From the NCBI GenBank assembly GCA_026552835.1, contig JAPMTY010000010.1:1-12572 (forward strand): DNA of 12,572 nucleotides. Direction: 5' to 3'. Position 1 is the first letter of the stretch; each line of letters opens with the position of its first letter. Of the stretch, positions 6,800 to 12,572 are shown piece by piece. The notes beneath the pieces were generated by a model that was not told the origin of the DNA, ran no database searches, and was given only the letters and a program-made list of their open reading frames with translations. The position numbers and the translations under genes were made by a program. Source of the DNA: Candidatus Methanoperedens sp. Lineage in GTDB: Archaea > Halobacteriota > Methanosarcinia > Methanosarcinales > Methanoperedenaceae.

Positions 6800-8082
6800 G
6801 GTTTTTACCTGCCCTTTTATTTTTCATCCTCTTAACACAGGCCGCAGGCGCGCAGGTGATGGTCGTGGAGCTTAAGGATACCATCAATTCAGCCAGCGAT
6901 GAAATTGTAGCCGAGGCGCTCAACAATGCAAGGATTGAGAATGCTCAGGCGTTGATAATCGTCCTCGATACTCCGGGAGGCGGGCTTGATGAAACTAAAA
7001 AGATACTTGAGCAAATTGACGGCTCCCCTGTGCCTGTTATCGGTTATGTGTACCCCAAGGGAGCAACTGCATGGTCAGCAGGAACACTCATCCTTCTTGG
7101 CACTGACATCGCAGCCATGACCCCGAACACGATAATCGGCTCAGCCCAGCCGGTTGAGGTAACCTCCGGCGGTCTTACGCCAGTCACAGAACCCAAAATC
7201 GTAAATGCCGTTGTCGCGCTTGCCGAGGAAAAAGCAAAACAGCACGGAAGGAATACCACCGCTGCAAACGATTTTATTACACAAAACCTGAATCTGAATG
7301 CCGAGCAGGCAAAAGCGGAAAATGTAATAGAGGTGGTTTCGCCCAGTATCGAAGACCTTTTAACAAAAGTGGACGGAATGACAGTAAAAGGCAAAGTCCT
7401 TCAGACCTCCGGGTCTCCTTTCACTTACTACACGCCGTCGCTTCGGCTTTCGATCATGAGTTTACTTGCAAATCCCATCCTTGCCTCACTGCTTCTGATT
7501 GTGGGCATCTATTCACTCGTTTTCGGGCTAACAAGCCCGGGTTTCGGGGCTGAGATATTCGGTGTCATTTCCATAAGCCTCGGGCTTATTGGACTTGGTT
7601 TCTCCGTAAATGTCGCAGCCGTATTCCTTATTGCGCTCGGAATGGCGCTGCTGTTGTTCGAACTGCATATCTCCTCCTTCGGGCTTATCGGATTTGCAGG
7701 AATTGTTTGCGTTGTCCTCGGGAGCGTACTGCTCGTACCCATCGGCTATCCGGGACTTTATTCCCAGGAATTCCAGTTGACCATAGTCTTCAGCCTGCTT
7801 GCGCCTGCTATTGTTTTCGGGGGATTCCTTGCGTTTGCGATTTATAAAGTGATACAGGTGCGGATGACAAAACCTGTGATGGGGGAGATCGTGGGTGATA
7901 AGGCTGAAACGATTGACGAGCTAATCCCAGGTTTAACGGGCTATGTGAGATACCAGGGCGAGTACTGGCTTGCAAAAGCAGAAGAGAGAATCGAGCCCAA
8001 AACAAAGGTGGTCATAACAGGAAAGGATGGGCCGGTGCTGGTTGTTCAAACCTTAATGGAAACACATCAGGGAAGCACGTAA
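6796..8082 (+). CDS. nfeD: NfeD-family membrane serine protease
   Basis: A 428-residue long-form NfeD (PH1510 type, formerly 'nodulation efficiency' protein). Residues 1-19 look like a signal peptide ending AGA. Residues about 20-205 form a ClpP-like protease domain: LDTPGGGLDET, then WSAGT with likely nucleophile Ser94, and Lys134 in EPKIVNA as general base; the 40-residue spacing is close to the Ser97/Lys138 dyad of PH1510. About 216-355 is a set of roughly five membrane helices, and 379-421 is the C-terminal OB-fold NfeD domain (GLTGYVRYQGEYW). It is expected to cleave the C-terminus of the adjacent slipin in membrane quality control. It starts inside the slipin stop codon, and its last 16 bp overlap the converging NMD3 gene. 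Confidence 0.95.
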   Translation: MRFLPALLFFILLTQAAGAQVMVVELKDTINSASDEIVAEALNNARIENAQALIIVLDTPGGGLDETKKILEQIDGSPVPVIGYVYPKGATAWSAGTLILLGTDIAAMTPNTIIGSAQPVEVTSGGLTPVTEPKIVNAVVALAEEKAKQHGRNTTAANDFITQNLNLNAEQAKAENVIEVVSPSIEDLLTKVDGMTVKGKVLQTSGSPFTYYTPSLRLSIMSLLANPILASLLLIVGIYSLVFGLTSPGFGAEIFGVISISLGLIGLGFSVNVAAVFLIALGMALLLFELHISSFGLIGFAGIVCVVLGSVLLVPIGYPGLYSQEFQLTIVFSLLAPAIVFGGFLAFAIYKVIQVRMTKPVMGEIVGDKAETIDELIPGLTGYVRYQGEYWLAKAEERIEPKTKVVITGKDGPVLVVQTLMETHQGST

Positions 8083-9107
8083 ATCCCTTTTGTTGTTTTT
8101 ATGACCTTAATCTCATCTCCGGGCTCTGCACTCAGGAAATCGGGTCTTTTAACAGTAACAGTCTCATAAGTTTCAGGGTCAAGCACCTGGATCGTTTTAT
8201 CTTCATCCGCGACCAGCACGGCAGCCTTTGCATTCAGCCTGTTGCCCAGTTTTTTAATGTCCATCAGGTCATTAAAATTCTCCATGAACCTCTTTCCAGT
8301 TTCAAGGTCAATGCCGCTCACATGTTTTCCGGAATTCTGAACCTCAATGACCTTATCATCCACGCTTATGATATCTCCCCGCACAAATTCCGGAAGGCGA
8401 AGGGCGTATGTGATGCGGTAAAGGTCTTCACCGTTCTTTTGCCCCACAAGTTTAGGTGATTCCAAAAATTTTCCCCCGAAAACCTCTATAATTGCCCTGC
8501 AAATCTGTTTACCGAGCTTTATCGACCCCACGTAAAAATCGCTCCCTTCACCAAGCTCCTCAGTTTTTGCAATAAACGCAAGCCTGTCCCCCTTCTCCTG
8601 CCCACGGGCAGAGACACTTTCCGCTATTTCCTTGCATCTTCCAAGCTCTTCTTTTGTAGGAATCCTTTTTTCAGCTCTTATCTGGACAATCCCGGCAAAA
8701 TAGCCGCCCGAAATCCTGCTGCAGGTATCGCACGTCTCCCACCTTATCCTGACTTCCGTATCCTGCTCTAATTCAACAGGCATGCCCTTTATCTGTGCTT
8801 TTGCATCAATGTGCACCCTGTATCTTGAATAGTCAAGCTGTTTCGGGGATAAAGTAAGCTCAAGATCCGAAACCTGGTTATCAAGCTTCAAAGACTCATT
8901 TACACATTCAATAATTGTTTTGCTTTCGTCTTCTTTGGACAACCATTTTCCTCTCTTATAAACAGCGCCGCAAACCGGGCAAATTTTTGAAAAAAGAACT
9001 GCGGGACATTCAAGAAGCTTTTTATCTTTTATGAAGCAGTTTTTGCATACATTTTCATAGAAAATATCGGCGTTCTTACCGCATTTCGGGCAGAATAAGG
9101 TTGTCAT
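8067..9107 (-). CDS. nmd3: NMD3-family large ribosomal subunit assembly/export-like protein
   Basis: Archaeal homologue (346 residues) of eukaryotic NMD3, the adaptor that binds the immature 60S subunit; in archaea a role in 50S assembly is presumed, since there is no nuclear export. The N-terminus has the family's zinc-binding pairs Cys6/Cys9, Cys21/Cys24 and Cys43/Cys46, with a fourth pair Cys126/Cys129 in the ETCDTCSRISGGYFAG motif. The middle corresponds to the eIF5A-like and following beta-rich regions, and the C-terminus ends in an SH3/OB-like barrel (PGDEIKVIKTTKGIYVLP). It lacks the eukaryotic C-terminal NES/NLS tail, as archaeal members do. Its ATG follows the TAG of the epimerase with no spacer, and AGGG about 10 nt before it could serve as ribosome-binding site. 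The 3' end overlaps nfeD. Confidence 0.93.
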   Translation of the reverse strand: MTTLFCPKCGKNADIFYENVCKNCFIKDKKLLECPAVLFSKICPVCGAVYKRGKWLSKEDESKTIIECVNESLKLDNQVSDLELTLSPKQLDYSRYRVHIDAKAQIKGMPVELEQDTEVRIRWETCDTCSRISGGYFAGIVQIRAEKRIPTKEELGRCKEIAESVSARGQEKGDRLAFIAKTEELGEGSDFYVGSIKLGKQICRAIIEVFGGKFLESPKLVGQKNGEDLYRITYALRLPEFVRGDIISVDDKVIEVQNSGKHVSGIDLETGKRFMENFNDLMDIKKLGNRLNAKAAVLVADEDKTIQVLDPETYETVTVKRPDFLSAEPGDEIKVIKTTKGIYVLP

Positions 9108-10052
9108 CTATTGATTCCCTAAAGCGCTTCTGACCGCCTCAACCACACTGTTCTTTGAATTATATGAAGGCTTCCAGCCAAGTTCCCCTAGCTTCTCGAT
9201 AGATAACAGCATCCTCGGCACGTCGCCTTTCCATCCGCGTTTTCCACCTGTATAAGTGAATTTTACGTTTCGCAAGCCCATCTCTTTTACCACGATTTCA
9301 CCTATCTCTGTGGAATTTATAGTATCGTTTGAGCCGATATTGAATATATTTACAAATTCATGACTGTTATTTACAGCATACAAAATCGCATCAATGCAAT
9401 CCGAAACATGAATATACGATTTTCGCTGTTGCCCGTCACCGAGGATTTCAAGCGCCTGTGGATTATTTCTTAACTTTTCTATGAAATCAACGATTATCCC
9501 GTGGGTTCCGCGCTCTCCCACGATATTCGCAAAGCGGAAAATCCATGACTTCATATCAAAGGTCGAGCAGTACGAAGTTATGAGAGCTTCGCAGGCAAGT
9601 TTCGAGGCGCCGTACAGGGATATTGGGATAAGGGGGCCGTAATTTTCAGGCGTTGGAATAATAGCAGCCTCGCCATATACGGTAGAGGTTGATGTGAAAA
9701 CGATATTCTTTTGCTTATTTATCCGCATGGCTTCAAGCAAATTGTAAGTCGCGATGATATTCTGCTCAAGATGGATTTTTGTATCCACCACGCCAAGGCG
9801 AACATCGGGATTGGCAGCAAGATGATATACAAAATCTGTGCCCTGTATTGCTTCCTTAAGTTTCTCAGTATCCAGCAGGTCAAGTTCAATAAATTTAAAA
9901 TCAGGATTTGCAATATTTTTTTCAAGAAATTCTATTCTCCCGGAACTCAAATTATCTATGACAGTCACTTCATTCCCTGCAGAAAGCAGCCTGTCAACGA
10001 GATTACTCCCGATAAAACCTGCCCCTCCGGTTACAATGATTTTGTGTTTCAT
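9108..10052 (-). CDS. NAD-dependent epimerase/dehydratase (GalE-like, extended SDR)
   Basis: A 314-residue extended short-chain dehydrogenase acting on nucleotide sugars, probably a UDP-sugar 4-epimerase feeding surface glycan or glycoprotein synthesis. The Rossmann motif is TGGAGFIG (8-15), Asp33 closes strand 2 (VIDNLSSG) and indicates NAD preference, TSTSTVYG (120-127) supplies the catalytic Ser/Thr, and Tyr147-x3-Lys151 (YGASK) is the catalytic pair. RFANIVG (173-179) and GDGQQRKSYIHVSD (205-218) are the substrate-binding motifs of GalE/archaeal epimerases. Sequence alone does not separate glucose, GlcNAc or uronate substrates or exclude a dehydratase. The start has GAGG 10 nt upstream and a TATA box at 10095-10107. 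It is the first gene of a two-gene unit with nmd3. Confidence 0.92.
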   Translation of the reverse strand: MKHKIIVTGGAGFIGSNLVDRLLSAGNEVTVIDNLSSGRIEFLEKNIANPDFKFIELDLLDTEKLKEAIQGTDFVYHLAANPDVRLGVVDTKIHLEQNIIATYNLLEAMRINKQKNIVFTSTSTVYGEAAIIPTPENYGPLIPISLYGASKLACEALITSYCSTFDMKSWIFRFANIVGERGTHGIIVDFIEKLRNNPQALEILGDGQQRKSYIHVSDCIDAILYAVNNSHEFVNIFNIGSNDTINSTEIGEIVVKEMGLRNVKFTYTGGKRGWKGDVPRMLLSIEKLGELGWKPSYNSKNSVVEAVRSALGNQ

Positions 10053-10062
10053 TAGATTAAAA

Positions 10063-10066
10063 CCTC
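10063..10066 (-). promoter_or_regulatory. Shine-Dalgarno of the epimerase gene
   Basis: GAGG on the minus strand, 10 nt before the ATG at 10052. It is the clearest ribosome-binding site in the window, where most starts appear leaderless, and it fixes this start. Confidence 0.55.
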
Positions 10067-10094
10067 AATTAATGGCTAACAGTGGGATTATCAA

Positions 10095-10107
10095 ATCATA
10101 AATATTG
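10095..10107 (-). promoter_or_regulatory. TATA box of the epimerase-nmd3 operon
   Basis: The minus strand reads CAATATTTATGAT. Initiation about 25 nt downstream would give a leader of roughly 22 nt containing the GAGG site. The presence of this promoter in the 78-bp gap suggests the epimerase-nmd3 unit need not depend on read-through from the radical SAM gene. Confidence 0.5.
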
Positions 10108-10130
10108 TGGAAAACTGTACGATATTTATT

Positions 10131-11570
10131 TTATATTTTCGCTATCTTTTTCATTATTTCTTCGTACAATTTGCACCATTCGTCAAACCCGCATCCTGAG
10201 TTTGACGGCAGGCCGTCCCTGAATTCCCTGACAAGGTTAAAATACTCCTCCGGGAACCACGGCGCCTTGAAATCAAACTGGTCAAAGTCGCCCCAGTCTT
10301 CAAGCGTGTCAAGAGGTTTTAACCCGTTCTCAAGCGCCGTCTTATAGAGTTTCGTATTCGGGTAAGGAGTAAAAAACGACAGCAGTATATCAACGTGTTC
10401 CAGTTTCCCCTTCTCTCCGTAAGCGCAGATGATTTTATGGATTTCGTTTAAAGTGCTTTTTACTTCTTCCTTTGAATCCACGCCCGGAATACCTACCATG
10501 AAAGAGCCGCGGATATCGATATCATGCTTTATGCACTTATCGATGCAGGTTTTAATCTGGTTTACCTTTGCGCCTTTGTTCATCGCATCCAGCGCATCCT
10601 GGAGACCGCTTTCAAAGCCTATGAAAATCTCGCGTATGCCGGATTTGCGTGCAAGCGCCCACAGCTCATCGTCCATGCGTGAAAGTTTCTCCATCCTGCC
10701 GTTGACGCTCGTGAGACGAATGCCAATGTCTTTCTCAATTAAAAGCTCACACAATTCTTTCAGGCGTTTTGAATTCAGGAAAAAATCACTGTCCCGCATC
10801 ATGAATGTATCTATCTTGTAAGTCTTTGCCAGATATTCAAGTTCAGAAACAACTTTTTGAGGCTCAAGTCCTGACCATTGCCGGCCGCAAAACAAGGGTT
10901 CTGAGCAGAAATCGCATCCCGAAGCGCAGCCCTGACTGGCGTAATAATCAAGGCACCGCGAGCCGAATTTATAGTCCTTGATGTGCCGCTCGACGTCCAC
11001 CATATCATAGGGAATCGGCGGAAAATGATTTATATTCTCGAATTTCCGGTCAGGGTTGTTTATGATGTGAACTGCGTCTTTGTATGATACACCCGGAATC
11101 CCGCCAGGAGCTTTATTATCGCGAAGCTGGTGCACCACTTCCTTGAAAGTGATTTCTCCCTGTCCCCGTACAACTATATCGATATATGGGTTTTCCAGTG
11201 TTTGCACCGGTTCTGTTGAGGGGTGGTAGCCTCCCCAGATAACAGGAAGCGCAGGATATTTTTCTTTGACAGCGGCGCAAACGTCAATCCCGTCGCGGAT
11301 TTGATAACAGGTCATGCTGCTGACTGCCAGGCAGAGCGCATTTTCGCATGCGGTAAGAATCTGCTCTTTATAATCGCCATCCACCACAGCATTGATGATT
11401 TTAACATTGAAATCATCACGAACCATTCTTCCGAGGGCAAGAAGCGAAAGCGGAACATTGACGAGCGGGACCTGAAGGGATGTGGTTTGTTTGTTTATGA
11501 TAGCAACTGGATGTTTTACAGGCATCGGGTTGAACAAAATGATGGTATTTTTTTCATTTTTTGAGTTCAT
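10131..11570 (-). CDS. B12-binding-domain radical SAM protein of unknown substrate
   Basis: A 479-residue protein of the cobalamin-binding-domain plus radical SAM architecture. Residues about 10-160 form the B12-binding-like Rossmann domain (VNVPLSLLALGRMV, GGYHPS at 113-118, then RGQGE at 135-139); the classical DxHxxG cobalamin His motif is not seen, so B12 may be bound base-off without a protein ligand or not at all. The [4Fe-4S] cluster motif is CASGCDFC with Cys215, Cys219 and Cys222. Elements of the radical SAM barrel follow: FIGFESG (316-322) and GSFMVGIPG (355-363). Family members perform methylations, ring rearrangements or lipid/cofactor modifications; nothing here picks one. It stands alone, with a divergent Smr-like gene upstream and the epimerase downstream. 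ATG at 11570 has no Shine-Dalgarno but a TATA box at the right distance. Confidence 0.9.
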   Translation of the reverse strand: MNSKNEKNTIILFNPMPVKHPVAIINKQTTSLQVPLVNVPLSLLALGRMVRDDFNVKIINAVVDGDYKEQILTACENALCLAVSSMTCYQIRDGIDVCAAVKEKYPALPVIWGGYHPSTEPVQTLENPYIDIVVRGQGEITFKEVVHQLRDNKAPGGIPGVSYKDAVHIINNPDRKFENINHFPPIPYDMVDVERHIKDYKFGSRCLDYYASQGCASGCDFCSEPLFCGRQWSGLEPQKVVSELEYLAKTYKIDTFMMRDSDFFLNSKRLKELCELLIEKDIGIRLTSVNGRMEKLSRMDDELWALARKSGIREIFIGFESGLQDALDAMNKGAKVNQIKTCIDKCIKHDIDIRGSFMVGIPGVDSKEEVKSTLNEIHKIICAYGEKGKLEHVDILLSFFTPYPNTKLYKTALENGLKPLDTLEDWGDFDQFDFKAPWFPEEYFNLVREFRDGLPSNSGCGFDEWCKLYEEIMKKIAKI

Positions 11571-11598
11571 GGGATTATATCTAATAATGCCTGTTTCG

Positions 11599-11612
11599 AT
11601 TTATAATATTTG
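11599..11612 (-). promoter_or_regulatory. TATA box of the radical SAM gene
   Basis: The minus strand reads CAAATATTATAAAT. Its centre is about 35 nt before the ATG at 11570, predicting a leader under 10 nt. Copies of ATAATGCC (plus strand 11584-11591 and 11614-11621) flank it. Confidence 0.5.
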
Positions 11613-11636
11613 CATAATGCCGAAAACATAACAAAA

Positions 11637-11652
11637 TTATAAATATATTATT
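11637..11652 (+). promoter_or_regulatory. TATA box of the Smr-like gene
   Basis: An A+T-only stretch (TTATAAATATATTA core) centred about 27 nt before the ATG at 11672. It predicts a leaderless transcript, in keeping with the lack of a Shine-Dalgarno motif. Confidence 0.5.
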
Positions 11653-11671
11653 TAATAATACCTGTCCTCTT

Positions 11672-12025
11672 ATGGCATGGTTCGAAGTGGATATATTCAA
11701 CAGGTGTGTCGAGGTTGACCTGCATGATTATTCCCGCATGACCGCCATCCAGGTTACGCGCGATAAAATAAAAGAGGCTTATGAACATGGATTCAGATAT
11801 GTGAGGTTAATACACGGCGCTTCGAATATCAGGCATAAGGAGGATGGCGGCAGTATCAAATTCGCATTGCGTTCCATGTTAAATAACGGAGGGCTTAATA
11901 ATTGGGTGGAAGAGAAAGGGTCAAAGAATCATAGGCTAAAGGACGAATCCATGATACTTGCACTCCGGAAAAATCCAAAGCCAATGGATGGGGAATGGAA
12001 AGAGATGCCGATGGGTGAATATTGA
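11672..12025 (+). CDS. Small Smr-domain-like protein
   Basis: A 117-residue protein probably consisting of one divergent Smr (small MutS-related) domain. The supporting pattern is VDLHDYSRMTA with Asp16-Leu17-His18, a helix (KIKEAYEHGF), the strand YVRLIHGA (43-50), then DGGSIKFALRSML (58-70) and a closing strand. In Smr proteins the DLHG and HGxG motifs form the nicking nuclease or RNA-binding site; here the Gly after DLH is Asp19 and HGxGxG has become HGASN, so nuclease activity is doubtful. It has no MutS2 partner in the window. It diverges from the radical SAM gene and precedes NOG1 by 160 bp, possibly with a hairpin in between. The Smr assignment is by motif recognition only, though the ORF looks genuine. 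Confidence 0.6.
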   Translation: MAWFEVDIFNRCVEVDLHDYSRMTAIQVTRDKIKEAYEHGFRYVRLIHGASNIRHKEDGGSIKFALRSMLNNGGLNNWVEEKGSKNHRLKDESMILALRKNPKPMDGEWKEMPMGEY

Positions 12026-12045
12026 GAATCAAATAAGGATAATCT

Positions 12046-12112
12046 ACCACAGAGCACACAGAGAGCACAGAGTGTTGCCCCTTTTCTCCGTGTCCTCTGT
12101 GCTCTCTGTGGT
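12046..12112. repeat. CACAGAG-unit inverted repeat (long hairpin)
   Basis: The left arm 12046-12072 is three 9-nt units ending in ACAGAG (accacagag, cacacagag, agcacagag). The right arm 12086-12112 is the complement of a similar set, with a 13-nt loop between. The outer 9 bp pair perfectly; the inner units pair with a few mismatches. A run of five T follows at 12112-12116, so it could terminate the Smr-like transcript. Repeats of this CCACAGAGNNCACAGAG kind are dispersed in many bacterial and archaeal genomes, as I recall. Confidence 0.7.
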
Positions 12113-12153
12113 TTTTCAATCCAGAAAATAGAATCTCCTAATATACCAAGAGG

Positions 12154-12160
12154 CTTTTTA
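12154..12160 (+). promoter_or_regulatory. TATA-like box of NOG1
   Basis: CTTTTTA, centred about 28 nt before the ATG at 12186; initiation would fall at or next to the start codon. There is no Shine-Dalgarno motif, consistent with a leaderless mRNA. Confidence 0.35.
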
Positions 12161-12185
12161 TCTCCAAACTGCATCTTAAGCCCCA

Positions 12186-12572
12186 ATGATATTCGAAAAA
12201 GTCCCAACAGTCCCGACAGCAGACGAACTCCTTGACAAATCCTTCCGCCGCGCTACAAGAGCCAAGCGCGGAAAGCGAATCCTTGACCGCGATTCCAAGC
12301 TGCAAGCCGAGGAATCCATGCTCCTGACTGCTGCAAACATACTCACTGATAATCTTGTGAGCATTGTCAGGAAATTCCCGAGCTTTGACCAGATGCCCCT
12401 GTTTTACGTCGATCTTGCCGAGATACTCGTGGGAGTCGAAGAGATGAAAATGAACCTCGCATCTGTGCAGTGGGCGGGGGGAAAAATTCACGAGCTGGCG
12501 AGGAAATATGTTGGCATGATGCGCAATGCTGAGGATATAAAGGTGGTGCGCAAGCAGGCTTTCGGCAGGATA
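12186..12572 (+). CDS. nog1: NOG1-family GTPase (N-terminal part, cut by window)
   Basis: The first 129 residues of a NOG1-type GTP-binding protein, in frame to the right edge. The visible part is the helical N-terminal domain that precedes the GTPase domain: MIFEKVPTVPTADELLDKSF, then a basic helix (RRATRAKRGKRILDRD), and FPSFDQMPLFYVDLAEILVG followed by the WAGGKIHELARKY segment that is highly conserved in NOG1/Nog1p. In eukaryotes NOG1 acts in 60S biogenesis, threading through the peptidyl-transferase/exit-tunnel region; archaeal homologues are presumed to act on the 50S subunit. The G1-G5 nucleotide motifs lie beyond the window and cannot be checked. The start at 12186 is chosen because the family begins with this motif. 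An nmd3 homologue lies about 3 kb upstream on the other strand. Confidence 0.93.
   Translation, partial: MIFEKVPTVPTADELLDKSFRRATRAKRGKRILDRDSKLQAEESMLLTAANILTDNLVSIVRKFPSFDQMPLFYVDLAEILVGVEEMKMNLASVQWAGGKIHELARKYVGMMRNAEDIKVVRKQAFGRI

Noticed and set aside
9711..10101. Overlapping plus-strand frames opposite the epimerase N-terminus
   Set aside because: They are shadows of the Rossmann-fold coding region with no independent start signals.
12046..12112. CRISPR array or tandem-repeat array
   Set aside because: The units are 9 nt, imperfect and arranged as two opposed arms; there are no regular 28-37 nt repeats with spacers and no cas genes.
11895..12207. Minus-strand frames across the CACAGAG repeat
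   Set aside because: Their products (Cys/Leu/Arg repeats such as CALCVLCG) come from translating the hairpin and the antisense of the Smr-like gene.

Overview
The window looks like a chromosomal segment of a methanogen-class euryarchaeon, with Methanosarcinales or a relative such as Methanoperedens as the best guess. The evidence is archaeal: NMD3 and NOG1 ribosome-assembly homologues, a slipin/NfeD pair of the Pyrococcus PH1511/PH1510 kind, a V4R-domain regulator resembling methanogen MsvR, and TATA boxes about 25 nt upstream of likely leaderless or short-leader starts. There are no tRNA or rRNA genes, no CRISPR array and no intact transposase. The genus is an inference.

Layout. At the left edge a wHTH-V4R regulator (minus strand, C-terminus cut off) diverges from a THUMP-like SAM methyltransferase (767-1804, plus). 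The spacer between them carries a palindrome very like the MsvR operator, placed directly upstream of the regulator's TATA box. Next comes a visibly A+T-rich 3.8 kb gene (1958-5794, minus) for a single-chain restriction-modification-specificity enzyme. It is bracketed by near-identical inverted repeats at 1819-1844 and 5929-5954, so it looks like an acquired cassette. From 6008 a slipin and a NfeD membrane protease form a plus-strand operon with overlapping stop and start codons.

The NfeD 3' end overlaps by 16 bp, tail to tail, a minus-strand pair: a GalE-like NAD-dependent sugar epimerase followed with no gap by NMD3. Upstream of these on the same strand is a B12-binding radical SAM protein (10131-11570). 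It shares an A+T-rich divergent promoter region with a small Smr-like protein (11672-12025, plus). A CACAGAG-type inverted repeat lies between that gene and the start of NOG1, which runs off the right edge.

How the genes relate. Slipin and NfeD are a known protease-substrate/partner pair acting in the membrane. NMD3 and NOG1 both belong to large-subunit assembly and lie about 3 kb apart on opposite strands. The restriction enzyme is self-contained (nuclease, methylase and two target-recognition domains). The V4R regulator is probably self-regulated and redox- or ligand-responsive. The radical SAM and Smr-like genes have no assigned role. No gene-free stretch exceeds 300 bases; the longest (5795-6007) holds the restriction-gene promoter, one inverted-repeat copy and the slipin promoter.
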